From positions 1 to 64,000 of the forward strand of contig NZ_JAELUP010000072.1 of NCBI RefSeq assembly GCF_016424485.1: a stretch of DNA of 64,000 nt. The letters run 5' to 3'. The stretch's first letter is position 1. Every line of letters starts with the position of its first letter. Positions 44,474 through 53,908 of this stretch are shown in pieces. This DNA is from Paenibacillus roseus. GTDB taxonomy: Bacteria; Bacillota; Bacilli; Paenibacillales; Paenibacillaceae. Made by a program: the position numbers and the translations under genes. The notes beneath the pieces were generated by a model. The model did no database searches, had not been told where the DNA came from, and was given only the letters and a program-made list of their open reading frames with translations.

Positions 44474-45276
44474 GGTCCCACCTCCGCATTCGAAGGCTTG
44501 TTATTCGTTCTCCTGTTAATGAAATAGTAGCCCACGACAAGCAGTGCAGTGAACAGAAAGAGCAGTGTAGACAGCGCATTAATAGATAGGGAAACTCCAT
44601 GGCGGGCCCTGGAGTAAATCTCAACTGACAAGGTGGAGAACCCATTGCCTGTAACAAAGAAGGTAACTGCGAAATCATCAAGCGAATACGTTAACGCCAT
44701 GAAGAAACCGGCGAAAATGCCCGGCTTGATAAAGGGCAGCGTCACCTTCGTCAACACTTCCCAGCGGCTTGCGCCCAAGTCACGGGCCGCGTCGATGAGC
44801 GTCGGGCTCATTTCTTCCAGCTTGGGCAGCACCATCAGCACGACAATCGGCACGCTAAATGCAATATGCGATATGAGCACGGAGCTGAATCCGAGCTGCA
44901 ATCCGATCATCGTGAACAAAATCAGAAAGGAGGCCCCGATAATGACGTCCGGGCTGACGATAAGCACATTGTTCAGCGACAGCAGCGTTTGCTTGGACTG
45001 CAGCCGTCTGACTTGCCGGATCGCCAGTGCGCCAATTATGCCCAGGATGGTCGAAATCAGTGACGATAGCAGTGCAATCACAAGCGTATTCAGTACAATA
45101 ATGAGCAACCGGGTGTCAGAGAACACTTCGCCGTACCATTCCAATGTGAAGCTCTCGAATTCCCTCATCGAGCCGCCGCTGTTAAAGGAATAGAACATCA
45201 GATAGAAGATAGGGGCATACAAAATAATAAACACAGCCGCCAGATACAGCTTAGACCATTTGATGCCGCGTCTCAT
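44470..45276 (-). CDS. potC: Spermidine/putrescine ABC transporter permease PotC
   Basis: 268 residues with six membrane helices. The EAA loop is LIDAARDLGASRWEVLTKVTL, the contact point for the ATPase. It pairs with PotB to form the polyamine channel. Four-base overlaps link it to potB and potD. Confidence 0.92.
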   Translation of the reverse strand: MRRGIKWSKLYLAAVFIILYAPIFYLMFYSFNSGGSMREFESFTLEWYGEVFSDTRLLIIVLNTLVIALLSSLISTILGIIGALAIRQVRRLQSKQTLLSLNNVLIVSPDVIIGASFLILFTMIGLQLGFSSVLISHIAFSVPIVVLMVLPKLEEMSPTLIDAARDLGASRWEVLTKVTLPFIKPGIFAGFFMALTYSLDDFAVTFFVTGNGFSTLSVEIYSRARHGVSLSINALSTLLFLFTALLVVGYYFINRRTNNKPSNAEVGP

Positions 45277-46079
45277 TTTGCCCCCCTTGCCTTGCGCCCG
45301 CCGGTCACAATCATAATTAGTGCCATCACCAGCACGAGGAATACGGCAATCGTTGCCCCCATACCCCAGTCCTGTGTCACAAGGAAATGCTGCTCAATGG
45401 CAGTCCCCAGTGTAATGACCCGATTCCCTGCAATCAGGCGCGTAATCATAAACAGCGAAAGCGCCGGGATGAATACAGCCTGACAGCCGGCCTTCACGCC
45501 GTTTAATGTAAGCGGGAAAACAACGCGGCGGAAGGTTGTCCACGCCGATGCCCCCAAATCGCGGGATGCATAAATAAGCGAGGGCGGCAGTTCCTCCAGC
45601 GCATTAAAAATCGGCAGCACCATGAACGGGATAAAGATATATACGGATACGAAGATAAAGCTGAAATCCGTAAACAGGATTTGCTGCGTCCCGATTCCAA
45701 TCAGCTCCAGAAACCCGTTAGCGAATCCATAAGTTCCGAACAACCCGATAAACGCATACGCTTTGAGCAGCAAATTAATCCAGCTCGGCAAAATGACCAG
45801 CAGCAGCCAAAGCTGCTTATGCTTCGTCTTCGTAATCAGATATGCCGTCGGATAGGCAATCAACAGCGACCAGAGCGTAATCAGAAATGCATACCAGAAC
45901 GAATTGAGCGTCATTTTCATATAAACAGGCGTAAAAAATTTCACGTAATTGGAAAACGTGAATTGCCCTTCCACATCAAACAGGGAATAGTACACGATGA
46001 GCACAATCGGCGCAATGACGAACAGCACAATCCAGAGCAGATAAGGGACCAGATACAAATTACGCGCTCTGCTAGTCAT
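45273..46079 (-). CDS. potB: Spermidine/putrescine ABC transporter permease PotB
   Basis: 268 residues with six membrane helices and the EAA loop [20 protein letters not shown]. It overlaps potA by four bases (ATGA) and forms the channel with PotC. Confidence 0.92.
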   Translation of the reverse strand: MTSRARNLYLVPYLLWIVLFVIAPIVLIVYYSLFDVEGQFTFSNYVKFFTPVYMKMTLNSFWYAFLITLWSLLIAYPTAYLITKTKHKQLWLLLVILPSWINLLLKAYAFIGLFGTYGFANGFLELIGIGTQQILFTDFSFIFVSVYIFIPFMVLPIFNALEELPPSLIYASRDLGASAWTTFRRVVFPLTLNGVKAGCQAVFIPALSLFMITRLIAGNRVITLGTAIEQHFLVTQDWGMGATIAVFLVLVMALIMIVTGGRKARGAK

Positions 46080-47185
46080 GCCTGTGCCGCTCCCGCTTCA
46101 CTATAGCCCTCCAGCCGTCTGTCGAACTCCTCCTCGGATTCGCCAAACCGCATAACATGGATCGCCTCTGGATCAAAATCAAGGCCGGTCTTCGAGCCTA
46201 CAGCCGCCTTTTTCGTGGAATGGACAAGCCATCTGTTGCCTGCGTCATCAAAACCAATGATCTCATAATGCACGCCGCGGAACAGCTGCGAATCGACAGT
46301 AATTTGCAGCTTGCCCTGATCAGGAGCTACCATCTCCAGATCCTCCGGACGGATTACAATCTCTACCGCCTCATCCGGGCGCAGCCCCTTGTCCACACAT
46401 TCGAACGGTTTGCCGGCAAACTCAACCAGAAAGTCGCGCAGCATCCGTCCAGGAACAATATTCGATTCGCCAATAAAGTCAGCCACAAAACGGTTGATCG
46501 GCTCGTCATAGATGTCTGTCGGCGTCCCGCTCTGCTGAATAATTCCCTGATCAAGTACGAAAATCTCATCGGACATCGCCAGCGCTTCCTCTTGATCATG
46601 CGTGACAAAAATAAAAGTAATGCCAAGACGGCGCTGCAGCTCGCGCAGCTCATACTGCATCTCTGTACGCAGCTTCAGGTCAAGTGCGGACAATGGCTCG
46701 TCCAGCAAAATAATTTCCGGCTCATTCACAATCGCGCGCGCGATGGCGACCCGCTGCCGCTGGCCTCCGGACATTTCGGTAATTTCCCGATTTTCGTAAC
46801 CGGCAAGGTTGACGAAGCGCAGCGCTTCCTTCACCTTCTCTACAATTGCAGCCTTCTTCAGCCTCTTGATCCGAAGCCCGAACGCCACGTTCTCAAACAC
46901 ATTCAGATGAGGAAACAGCGCATAGTCCTGAAACACAGTATTTACCTGGCGTTTCTCCGCAGGAACCCGGTTGATAACCTGCCCGTTAAAATAAATGTTT
47001 CCTTCCGACGGCTCCATGAAGCCTGCAATCAGGCGCAAAATCGTCGTTTTGCCGCAGCCCGACGGCCCAAGCAGCGTATAGAAGCGGCCTCTCTTGATTT
47101 CAAAGCTGACCGCCTTGAGAACCGGAGGATCATGATCATAACGCTTCGTCACCTGTTCAAAACGAATGATAGTCTCATCAGACAT
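46076..47185 (-). CDS. potA: Spermidine/putrescine ABC transporter ATPase
   Basis: 369 residues from the ATG at 47185 (AAAGGAGGA nine bases upstream). Walker [16 protein letters not shown], signature [15 protein letters not shown], Walker [13 protein letters not shown], and a C-terminal TOBE domain ([13 protein letters not shown]). The first gene of the potABCD operon. The last ~20 residues extend past the usual family end. Confidence 0.94.
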   Translation of the reverse strand: MSDETIIRFEQVTKRYDHDPPVLKAVSFEIKRGRFYTLLGPSGCGKTTILRLIAGFMEPSEGNIYFNGQVINRVPAEKRQVNTVFQDYALFPHLNVFENVAFGLRIKRLKKAAIVEKVKEALRFVNLAGYENREITEMSGGQRQRVAIARAIVNEPEIILLDEPLSALDLKLRTEMQYELRELQRRLGITFIFVTHDQEEALAMSDEIFVLDQGIIQQSGTPTDIYDEPINRFVADFIGESNIVPGRMLRDFLVEFAGKPFECVDKGLRPDEAVEIVIRPEDLEMVAPDQGKLQITVDSQLFRGVHYEIIGFDDAGNRWLVHSTKKAAVGSKTGLDFDPEAIHVMRFGESEEEFDRRLEGYSEAGAAQA

Positions 47186-47247
47186 TCGCAGCTCTCCTCC
47201 TTTCAACAGGGCAGAATGATGAAATAAATCCATTTTATCAAAGTTTC

Positions 47248-47275
47248 ATTATAACTTTTTTTACCCAAACTGCAA
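47248..47275 (-). promoter_or_regulatory. Candidate SigA promoter of potABCD
   Basis: TTGCAG (complement of 47270-47275), 16 bases, then a perfect TATAAT (complement of 47248-47253). It gives a leader of about 55 bases before potA. Confidence 0.6.
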
Positions 47276-47333
47276 CGGTTTAGTCCCGTTTTTTTGCACA
47301 TTCTGGAGCATCATGCTGAAATTTGCCTCATCG

Positions 47334-47957
47334 CTAAAAAATAAAACGGCAGGACCCGAGCAGTTCGTCTCCCCAGAACAATTCCATCTCATCATATTTC
47401 TTAATCTCGCCGACTCCCGCAGGGGTCCCTGTAAAAATAACATCGCCTTCTCCAAGACCATAATGACCGCCAATATGATCGATCAGTGTTTGCAGGTCAA
47501 AAATCATATCCTGAATGTGGCCGCGCTGACGCTCCTCTCCGTTAATGTTCAAAGAAAAGGACGCTGCTGCAAGCTGGGACAGGCCCTCGAAGCGGCGAAA
47601 GGCCGTAATCGGAGCCGAGCTCTTAAAGCCCTTGGCCTTGAGCCACGGAAGCTGCTTGGCCTTTAACTCCGTCTGCACGTCACGAAGCGTCAGATCAAGC
47701 CCGAGTGCAAAATCGCCGATCAGCTCCTCCGCCTTTGCCCCCGGTTCATACTCTCGGGCCATGCGAATGACCAATTCCGTCTCATAATGGACGGCCCCGA
47801 ATTGATCCGGCAGCCTGATCTCGCGGCCATCCAGCAGAACGGCTGCATGGGACGGCTTCATGAAAATCATCGGGGTCTCCGGGGTCGCATTGCCCAGTTC
47901 AGCAGCATGAAGCGCATAATTTCTCCCGACAGCATACACATTTTTGATCGTAGACAT
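47334..47957 (-). CDS. Fumarylacetoacetate hydrolase family protein
   Basis: 207 residues, the single-domain FAH type. Typical stretches are NVYAVGRNYALHAAELG, the metal ligands in VHYETELVIR (Glu pair) and LGLDLTLRDVQ (Asp), and GDVIFTGTPAGVG near the end. Relatives hydrolyse or decarboxylate acylpyruvates, oxaloacetate or related beta-keto acids. No pathway neighbour narrows this down. AAGGAGGGG precedes the ATG. Confidence 0.9.
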   Translation of the reverse strand: MSTIKNVYAVGRNYALHAAELGNATPETPMIFMKPSHAAVLLDGREIRLPDQFGAVHYETELVIRMAREYEPGAKAEELIGDFALGLDLTLRDVQTELKAKQLPWLKAKGFKSSAPITAFRRFEGLSQLAAASFSLNINGEERQRGHIQDMIFDLQTLIDHIGGHYGLGEGDVIFTGTPAGVGEIKKYDEMELFWGDELLGSCRFIF

Positions 47958-48259
47958 ATGTATCCCCTCCTTATATCCTTGCCAAGCAAGATATCTTTTT
48001 CTAAAAAGGACAGGCGCGTATCATTAGGATTTTCGTTTCTCCAGCATTCCTTTGCCATTTCACTGCTCTCTCATCTCTGCTGAGCACTGTTTTTTTTAGG
48101 TTGAGCCATAATTTATATCCTTAACCGATTATAGCATTAAGTAACCCCGGAAAGGTTAAATCCATGCCAACCTTTGGGATGCGCTTTCCGTTCTGTTTTG
48201 TTAAAATGGAGAGATCGACAACCAGTCACTTCAGAGACTTGATGAGAGGAGAATTCCAG
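47958..48259. other. Gap without recognisable features
   Basis: 302 bases between two divergent genes. Apart from a TAAAAT sequence shortly before the downstream gene, which could be its -10 box, I see no hairpin terminator, RNA element or repeat. Confidence 0.4.
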
Positions 48260-48475
48260 ATGGCAATCAACTATCGGCTTATGACCGACCCGGATTTTCA
48301 GGAAGCTGTCGATCAGCAGATTCGTGTCCGTGTATTCAAGAGCGATCTGCTGATCGAATCGAGCGCCGTCATTATCCGTTTTGATGAACAGCTTGTTGTT
48401 ACCCAATCCGGCGTGAGCGAGGTTACCTATCATCATCGCGGAGATTGTGAATTTTTCGCTCTGCGCAAGCGTTAA
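48260..48475 (+). CDS. Conserved-looking hypothetical protein, 71 residues
   Basis: The ATG at 48260 has GAGAGGAG upstream at good spacing; an earlier in-frame ATG (48164) has none. The sequence (AINYRLMTDPDFQEAVDQQI, VRVFKSDLLIESSAVIIRF) is balanced and soluble, with alternating strands in the second half. Real coding is likely from the ribosome site and codon use. I do not recognise the family. Confidence 0.6.
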   Translation: MAINYRLMTDPDFQEAVDQQIRVRVFKSDLLIESSAVIIRFDEQLVVTQSGVSEVTYHHRGDCEFFALRKR

Positions 48476-48507
48476 TGGCGTTATCTTCTTAAATGTAATT
48501 ACAGCGT

Positions 48508-48879
48508 CTATGACTCTGACATCCGCTCTTCATAAAAAACCAACCGGTTGCCAAACGGGTCTGTCAGATTCATCTCCCGGATTTCCCAAGGCGTATTCTC
48601 TATCCCCGGACGGGAGTACTTGTACTGCTTGGCCAGCAGTGCTTCATGAAAGACATCAAGGTCAGGGATTGAAATCCGGATAGCAGACCCGGGCGAACAA
48701 TCCCCATAATGCTCAGACAGGTGCAATATCAGCTGATCCCTGGAAATTTGCATGTACAGCGGGAAATTTTCTTCAAATCGATGCTCCCAGTCCAGCTGAA
48801 ATCCGAGAAAATCCAGATAATACTCCTTCGCTTTCTGCTCATCGAACATTCGGAATATCGGTGTGACCTGTTGACTCAT
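48508..48879 (-). CDS. Glyoxalase/bleomycin-resistance (VOC) family protein
   Basis: 123 residues with the two beta-alpha-beta-beta-beta units of the VOC fold: TPIFRMFDEQKAKEYYLDFL, and the C-terminal MNLTDPFGNRLVFYE. The subgroup resembles bleomycin-binding proteins, but most members have unknown substrates. It ends convergent with the small hypothetical gene and starts about 20 bases after the Lrp-type regulator stop on the same strand. Confidence 0.87.
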   Translation of the reverse strand: MSQQVTPIFRMFDEQKAKEYYLDFLGFQLDWEHRFEENFPLYMQISRDQLILHLSEHYGDCSPGSAIRISIPDLDVFHEALLAKQYKYSRPGIENTPWEIREMNLTDPFGNRLVFYEERMSES

Positions 48880-48901
48880 TTTGAAATCCCCCTTAAGGCT
48901 G

Positions 48902-49318
48902 CTAAATCTGCTTGCTGATTACGATGGACACTCTGTAATTGGCATGGCGGATCAGTTCCTGAAGGAACTGATCCAGTTCAGTATTCGACGGAAATGCAAC
49001 CTCTATCAGATAGCACCCCTCGCCGCTGATTCGATAACTGTTCAGGATTACATTGCGATGCCCATCCATGAACTGCATCAACGGGTCATGATCCTTCGTT
49101 TTGGTGAAAATATGAATAAAAGCTTGCACAGTATCCCCTGCTTTTTGTCTGTTCATGCGAATCGTATAGCCCTCAATGATGCCCTCTTCCTCCAGCTTGA
49201 GAACGCGGTTGGCCGTGGCTTGTCCGGTAAGGTGTACCCGCTCTCCCAGTTCCTTCATCGTTATCCGGCCATCCTGTTTAAGTTCTTTGATGATTTTTTT
49301 ATCTGTATCGTCCAGCAT
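48902..49318 (-). CDS. Lrp/AsnC-family transcriptional regulator
   Basis: 138 residues from the ATG at 49318 (AGAGG seven bases upstream; the ATG eight codons earlier lacks a site). N-terminal helix-turn-helix (MKELGERVHLTGQATANRVL) and a C-terminal RAM/effector domain. Divergent from the metallo-hydrolase gene with ~117 bases between, and upstream of the VOC gene in the same direction. Either neighbour may be its target. Confidence 0.92.
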   Translation of the reverse strand: MLDDTDKKIIKELKQDGRITMKELGERVHLTGQATANRVLKLEEEGIIEGYTIRMNRQKAGDTVQAFIHIFTKTKDHDPLMQFMDGHRNVILNSYRISGEGCYLIEVAFPSNTELDQFLQELIRHANYRVSIVISKQI

Positions 49319-49435
49319 GTTCAGACCTCTTTCATCATTCAAGTTTTTGTCTCAAAAGACTTGATTTCATCCGTGTACCGCTTCTTGTCCTTATATTATG
49401 CTATTCCTGTGAAATATGAAAGGAGGCTCTGCAAC

Positions 49436-50194
49436 ATGAAGATTCAACTTATTCGCAACGCAACACTCGTCATTCGGTACGGAGGCAAAAGCATTCTGGT
49501 CGATCCTTTCCTCGCAGAGCAAGGCGCATATCCTGGGATACCCAATACAGCCAATTATGAAAAAAGGAACCCGCTGGTCGGTCTGCCGATACCTAATGCG
49601 AACATAATAAAAGTGGATGCGGTCATAGTGACGCACCTGCATTCAGATCATTTCGATCATGCTGCAGTTGACCTGCTGCCCAAAGACATGCCGATTTTCG
49701 CCCAATCCCCTGATGATGCCAAAGCCATACGCAAATCCGGCTTCCTGAACGTACAAACCTTTGAAGCCCCGGCAAAGCTGGGAGATATTTCGTTCTTTAA
49801 AACAGGCGGCCAGCACGGTACCGGGGAGATCGGCAAGCTCATGGGCCCTGTGTCCGGTATTGTGATGCAGCATAGCGATGAACAAACTTTGTATATTGCA
49901 GGGGATACCATTTGGTGCAATGAAGTTGAAGAGACAATCGGCAAGTATCAGCCGCAAGTAATTGTCGTGAACGGTGGCGCAGCCCAGCCTCTGGGCGCTG
50001 ACCCGATTACGATGACGAAGGAAGATATACACCAGGTTCATATGGCAGCCAGGGACTCGACCATCATTGTATGCCATATGGAAGCTGTTAACCATTGCCT
50101 GCTGACCCGTGAAGAATTGCGCAGCTACGTATCCGATCAGGGCCTTGCATCCAAAGTGCGTGTTCCCGAGGACGGCGAAACGATCGCTTTGTAA
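49436..50194 (+). CDS. Metallo-beta-lactamase-fold hydrolase
   Basis: 252 residues from the ATG at 49436 with AAGGAGG upstream; the open frame extends further back but only through unrelated sequence overlapping the Lrp gene. Metal motif THLHSDHFDH, then TGGQHGTGE, IAGDTIWCNE and CHMEAVNH. It belongs to the UlaG/YtkL-like branch (beta-lactamase superfamily domain). Function is unknown. It is divergent from an Lrp-type regulator that may control it. Confidence 0.9.
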   Translation: MKIQLIRNATLVIRYGGKSILVDPFLAEQGAYPGIPNTANYEKRNPLVGLPIPNANIIKVDAVIVTHLHSDHFDHAAVDLLPKDMPIFAQSPDDAKAIRKSGFLNVQTFEAPAKLGDISFFKTGGQHGTGEIGKLMGPVSGIVMQHSDEQTLYIAGDTIWCNEVEETIGKYQPQVIVVNGGAAQPLGADPITMTKEDIHQVHMAARDSTIIVCHMEAVNHCLLTREELRSYVSDQGLASKVRVPEDGETIAL

Positions 50195-50213
50195 GGAATT
50201 CAATTTCATTTGA

Positions 50214-51416
50214 TTAAAGCACTGAAGCCAGCCATCCGCCCAATGCTCCGATAATGACGACCAGCCACGGCGGGGCTTTCCAAAAAGTAAGACCTGCAAA
50301 CAAAATCGCCGCCATGGCAAAATCGATCCCATCCGCAATCGTACTGGTCCAGATCGGGTTATACAACGCTGCAATCAAAATGCCTACAACGGCCGCATTC
50401 ACCCCGGCAAGCGCGCCTTGAATGCTCGGCTTTTTCCGCAACATATCCCAAAACGGCAAAGCGCCGACTACAAGCAGAAATGCAGGAAGGAATATCCCGA
50501 GTGTGGCGACAAGAGCGCCGAACCAGCCTCCCATTAATGCCCCTAAATATGCCGCGAACGTAAACAGTGGCCCGGGAACCGCCTGGGCTGCGCCATATCC
50601 GGCCAGAAATTCCTCTTTGGACAACCAGCCTGCAGGGACAGCCTCCCGCTCCAGGAGCGGAAGCACTACATGGCCGCCGCCAAAGACCAGCGAACCGGAA
50701 CGATAGAAGCTGTCAAACACCGACAGCCAGTGTGAAGAGCCGCTATTAGCCAGCAACGGCAGAAAAATCAGCAAGACAACAAACAAAATCAGACTTCCTG
50801 CTGCTATTGAACGCCGGACCGGCACCCGGATTGCCGGAAGACCAGCATCGCCGTTGCCCTTGTACAGTATCATCCCCGAGATTGCCGCCAAGAACATGGC
50901 AACGATCTGGCTCCATGCTGTCGGCCACAGTAAAACAAACGCCATAGCCAAGATTGCGATAGTCGCCCGATTGCGATCAGGGGCAAGCTTTTGCCCCATA
51001 CTTAGGACAGCTTGGGCTACAATGGCAACAGCCACCAGCTTGAGTCCGTGAACCCAACCGGCTTGGGCAACATCAAACCCTTGAATAAGATGAGCGAATA
51101 ACACCAGGGCGATAACCGATGGCAGCGTAAAACCGATCCAGGCCGCAATTCCGCCTAATAATCCAGCTCTCATCACACCAATGACTATGCCAACCTGACT
51201 GCTCGCAGGACCAGGGAGGAATTGGCATAACGCCACTAAATCCGCATAGTTGCGGTCATCTATCCACTGCCTTCTCTTTATATATTCATTATAAAAATAC
51301 CCCAAATGCGCTGCTGGCCCCCCAAATGAGGTTAAGCCAAGCTTTGTTGAAACTGCCAATATCTCCATTACAGCACGCAATCGCTCCGTTCTCTTCTTTC
51401 GAGTCGCAGCCTCCAT
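50214..51416 (-). CDS. chrA: Chromate transporter, two-domain ChrA
   Basis: 400 residues with two homologous halves of about six helices each. Family motifs are LTSFGGPAAHLGYF and LCQFLPGPASSQVG in the first half and LVFGGGHVVLPLLE with GAAQAVPGPLFTFAAYLG in the second. It exports chromate, or related anions, using the membrane potential. It stands alone, convergent with the metallo-hydrolase gene. Confidence 0.92.
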   Translation of the reverse strand: MEAATRKKRTERLRAVMEILAVSTKLGLTSFGGPAAHLGYFYNEYIKRRQWIDDRNYADLVALCQFLPGPASSQVGIVIGVMRAGLLGGIAAWIGFTLPSVIALVLFAHLIQGFDVAQAGWVHGLKLVAVAIVAQAVLSMGQKLAPDRNRATIAILAMAFVLLWPTAWSQIVAMFLAAISGMILYKGNGDAGLPAIRVPVRRSIAAGSLILFVVLLIFLPLLANSGSSHWLSVFDSFYRSGSLVFGGGHVVLPLLEREAVPAGWLSKEEFLAGYGAAQAVPGPLFTFAAYLGALMGGWFGALVATLGIFLPAFLLVVGALPFWDMLRKKPSIQGALAGVNAAVVGILIAALYNPIWTSTIADGIDFAMAAILFAGLTFWKAPPWLVVIIGALGGWLASVL

Positions 51417-51585
51417 TCTTCAAGCCCCCTTATACGATGTTGGAGCTAGTATATCAAGGAAAGATTATCCCTATTTTAACAAAACGCTCCGTAGTCGCGG
51501 GACGTTAAAAAAAAGCAGGAAACGGAGCATCACAGGTACGCTAAAATGGATGAGTTCATAGGACTGCCCATTCTTTGTCTTAAAA

Positions 51586-52272
51586 TTACCACCATGCAAG
51601 AGGTATGCACAGCAGCGGTGTCAACATGCTTGAAAGTCCCATTGCAAAACCGCTGATTCCTCCCTGCAGTTCGGAATCCCGCAAAATACGCGCCGTACCG
51701 ATCCCGTGGGCGGCAGTCCCCATCGCTGTTCCAACTGCTGTATCACTGCGTATACGACACAGCTTCAATAGCTGGGGACCAATCATGCTTCCCAGCAGCC
51801 CCGTCAGTACAGTGAAAACACCAGCCAGTTCCGGTGTGCCGCCAAGCGTGCGGGCAATTTCAATCGCAACCGGCGTTGTCACCGATTTGGGAAGCATAGA
51901 CGACAAGGTATCTCTGGATGCGGAGAACAGACTGGACAGTACCCATACGGAGAGAAGACCGCTTACTGCCCCTGCTGCAACCCCAGCGGCAATCGGGATG
52001 ATCTGCCCCTTCAGTTTGGTCGCATTTTTATAGAAGGGGACCGCCAGTGCAACAGTAGCCGGCCCCAGGAAAAACGTGATAATATCCCCGCCTGCGCGGT
52101 AAGAAGTATAGGGAATTTTGAAGACCAGGAGCAGCAGCATGAGGGAGCCAGCCGTCAGGAATAACGGATTCAACCAGCGGAGTCTGTGATTGATCAGTTG
52201 AGCCAAAGTGTAGAACAACACCGTGACCGTCATGCCGAATAGCGGCATGTTATTGAATACATCACTATTCAT
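51586..52272 (-). CDS. lrgB: LrgB/CidB-family membrane protein
   Basis: 228 residues from the ATG at 52272 (AGGAGG nine bases upstream). About seven helices; family motifs TYFL-like FFLGPATVALAVP, LPKSVTTPVAIEI and GTAAHGIGTARIL. LrgB acts with the holin-like LrgA in murein hydrolase control and, in Bacillus, pyruvate transport (PftA/PftB-type). It overlaps lrgA by eight bases. No LytSR-type two-component genes are nearby. Confidence 0.92.
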   Translation of the reverse strand: MNSDVFNNMPLFGMTVTVLFYTLAQLINHRLRWLNPLFLTAGSLMLLLLVFKIPYTSYRAGGDIITFFLGPATVALAVPFYKNATKLKGQIIPIAAGVAAGAVSGLLSVWVLSSLFSASRDTLSSMLPKSVTTPVAIEIARTLGGTPELAGVFTVLTGLLGSMIGPQLLKLCRIRSDTAVGTAMGTAAHGIGTARILRDSELQGGISGFAMGLSSMLTPLLCIPLAWW

Positions 52273-52618
52273 GAGCCTTTTCCTCCTGTTTCCCGCCAAG
52301 CCATGTTGTCACATAGCCGGATACAAGCAGCACAATTACAGTTGCCCCGATCAGGCTTGCCGCAATTGGCAACCATTCCGAGCCGATCCTTCCGAAGAAC
52401 AACATTGTACCTACAATTATGGGGGCAAAAAAGATCATCATATGACGCAGCAAAAATTGCGCCGTATCCTCCACCCACTCCAGCTTCACCCAGCCTGCAA
52501 ACAAGCTGATGACCAGCAATATCAGGCCGATCACATTTCCGGCAACCGGAAGATCGAATACCGCACGAATCAAATAGCCGAGCAATGAAAAGCCCAGCAG
52601 AATGGATAAACCTTTCAT
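52265..52618 (-). CDS. lrgA: LrgA/CidA holin-like protein
   Basis: 117 residues with four membrane helices and the family segment LPVAGNVIGLILLVISLF. First gene of the lrgAB pair. In Bacillus subtilis such pairs can be pyruvate channels induced by extracellular pyruvate; elsewhere they modulate autolysis. Confidence 0.9.
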   Translation of the reverse strand: MKGLSILLGFSLLGYLIRAVFDLPVAGNVIGLILLVISLFAGWVKLEWVEDTAQFLLRHMMIFFAPIIVGTMLFFGRIGSEWLPIAASLIGATVIVLLVSGYVTTWLGGKQEEKAHE

Positions 52619-52874
52619 TTTTCCGCCTCGCCTTTTTATACTAAAATCAAACCTCCAGTTGCAATAAAAACAAGCAATTCCATTCTAGTTGATCCGTCAA
52701 AAAGTGACAACCTTATTTATTCGACAAAAAAGCAGCCTTTATGCCCGTACCAACGTAAATGCCTTTTCCGCCCTGTGACGAGCAAAAGCTTCGTTTTTAA
52801 CGCAAAAAACACCGCAACTGGCGTGTGCCTGAAGCCGTGCTTTTGGAGTTGAAATCTCTATGTTATCAGATCAA

Positions 52875-53471
52875 TTACAAGTGAATGATGGCAAACCGGC
52901 TATCCTTGAGGATTTCTCCAAGTATGCGCTGCTTGGTTTCATTCATTTCTTTGTCCGGGTCTGTTCTGTCAATATTATATTTGCCGAGATTGCCGCTCAT
53001 GACGAAATAGCAGCCTTTATCGTTTTTCTTGAGAAACAACAAGTATTTGCTGCCTTTTTGCAGCTCCTTGTAATTAGGTCGTGTAATTTTAGATATCCCA
53101 TCGAGTCCTTGAGAATAGCTGACCGGTTCCCCAACGCGAATCTCCGTGTTTTCACTGATCTGTCCTTTAATAACTCTATCTACATTAACTGTCGTCACCG
53201 TATAAAAATCCTGCAACGGCCCTTTGGAAGCCAGTGGACTGTTCATATGCTCCCTGTCACGAAAGGCCTGTTCCGTTGAACCGATCACAATCAGATCAGC
53301 TTCCTGGAACAGCTCCTCTGCGGAATGGTACGAAAGGTATAGCGCAGGGGCTACAATCACTTTCTCATTCACGGCACTATAGACGGTTGTATAATAAATC
53401 ATCGCGCACAAGATTGCGATCGCCACTCCGGCTGCAACCCGATACCATTTGCGGATAGCCAAAGTTCCCAT
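52875..53471 (-). CDS. One-pass membrane protein of unknown function
   Basis: 198 residues from the ATG at 53471 (GGAGG eight bases upstream). An N-terminal helix (~9-30) anchors an external domain of ~160 residues. The exterior has the pattern ADLIVIGSTEQAF ... VNVDRVIKGQ ... GSKYLLFLKKND, seen in small extracellular beta-barrel domains of sporeformer proteins. I do not know a function. No operon partner. Confidence 0.7.
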   Translation of the reverse strand: MGTLAIRKWYRVAAGVAIAILCAMIYYTTVYSAVNEKVIVAPALYLSYHSAEELFQEADLIVIGSTEQAFRDREHMNSPLASKGPLQDFYTVTTVNVDRVIKGQISENTEIRVGEPVSYSQGLDGISKITRPNYKELQKGSKYLLFLKKNDKGCYFVMSGNLGKYNIDRTDPDKEMNETKQRILGEILKDSRFAIIHL

Positions 53472-53489
53472 AGCCAAATCCTCCATCAT

Positions 53490-53806
53490 AATTACTCTTT
53501 TACTCTTTGCTTAATAGACGGCCTGTTAGAGAACAAGGTTGCCTGCAACTCCTGCACAGTCGTTCTTGAGGCGCCGTTAATATTATCCAGCGCGTGTTCG
53601 AGTAAACTCGGGCAGCAACTATGTATTGTAATAGGCCCGCAACCTGTAAATGAAGTATAGCAAACTGAAAGTTGAGGAATCGTTAGTTTTCGTTTTTTTG
53701 ATTTTGTTATTTTTTCTCTATTTTTCTAATTGTTACATCGTTGGTTTTTCCCAGCAAACGACGCTTCCTCTACTCAAAAAAGGCAATCCTTCGCTTTTTA
53801 GAAACA
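53490..53806. other. Gap upstream of the hypothetical membrane protein gene
   Basis: 317 bases with AT-rich sequence. It should hold the promoter of the minus-strand gene ending at 52875, but I could not identify one. A plus-strand frame (53650-53922) with a hydrophobic start lacks a ribosome site and runs through a hairpin into mqo, so it is not called. Confidence 0.35.
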
Positions 53807-53851
53807 GCAAACCCCATAAATCTCCAATCATTGGAGGTTTATGGGGTTTGC
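53807..53851. repeat. Near-perfect 21-bp inverted repeat with 3-base loop
   Basis: Positions 53807-53827 pair with 53831-53851 (GCAAACCCCATAAA.. against ..TTTATGGGGTTTGC); only one pair is T.G. The loop is TCA. It lies 57 bases past the mqo stop on the minus strand. No T-run follows on either side, so besides a terminator for mqo it may be a dispersed hairpin element. Confidence 0.75.
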
Positions 53852-53908
53852 CTCACGCACCGTTTACAACACATCTACGACCTGCAAAACGAAGTCTTGC
53901 CATTTATC

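Noticed and set aside
48881..49435. N-terminal extension of the metallo-hydrolase gene
   Set aside because: It reads antisense through the Lrp-type regulator gene; AAGGAGG before the ATG at 49436 marks the real start.
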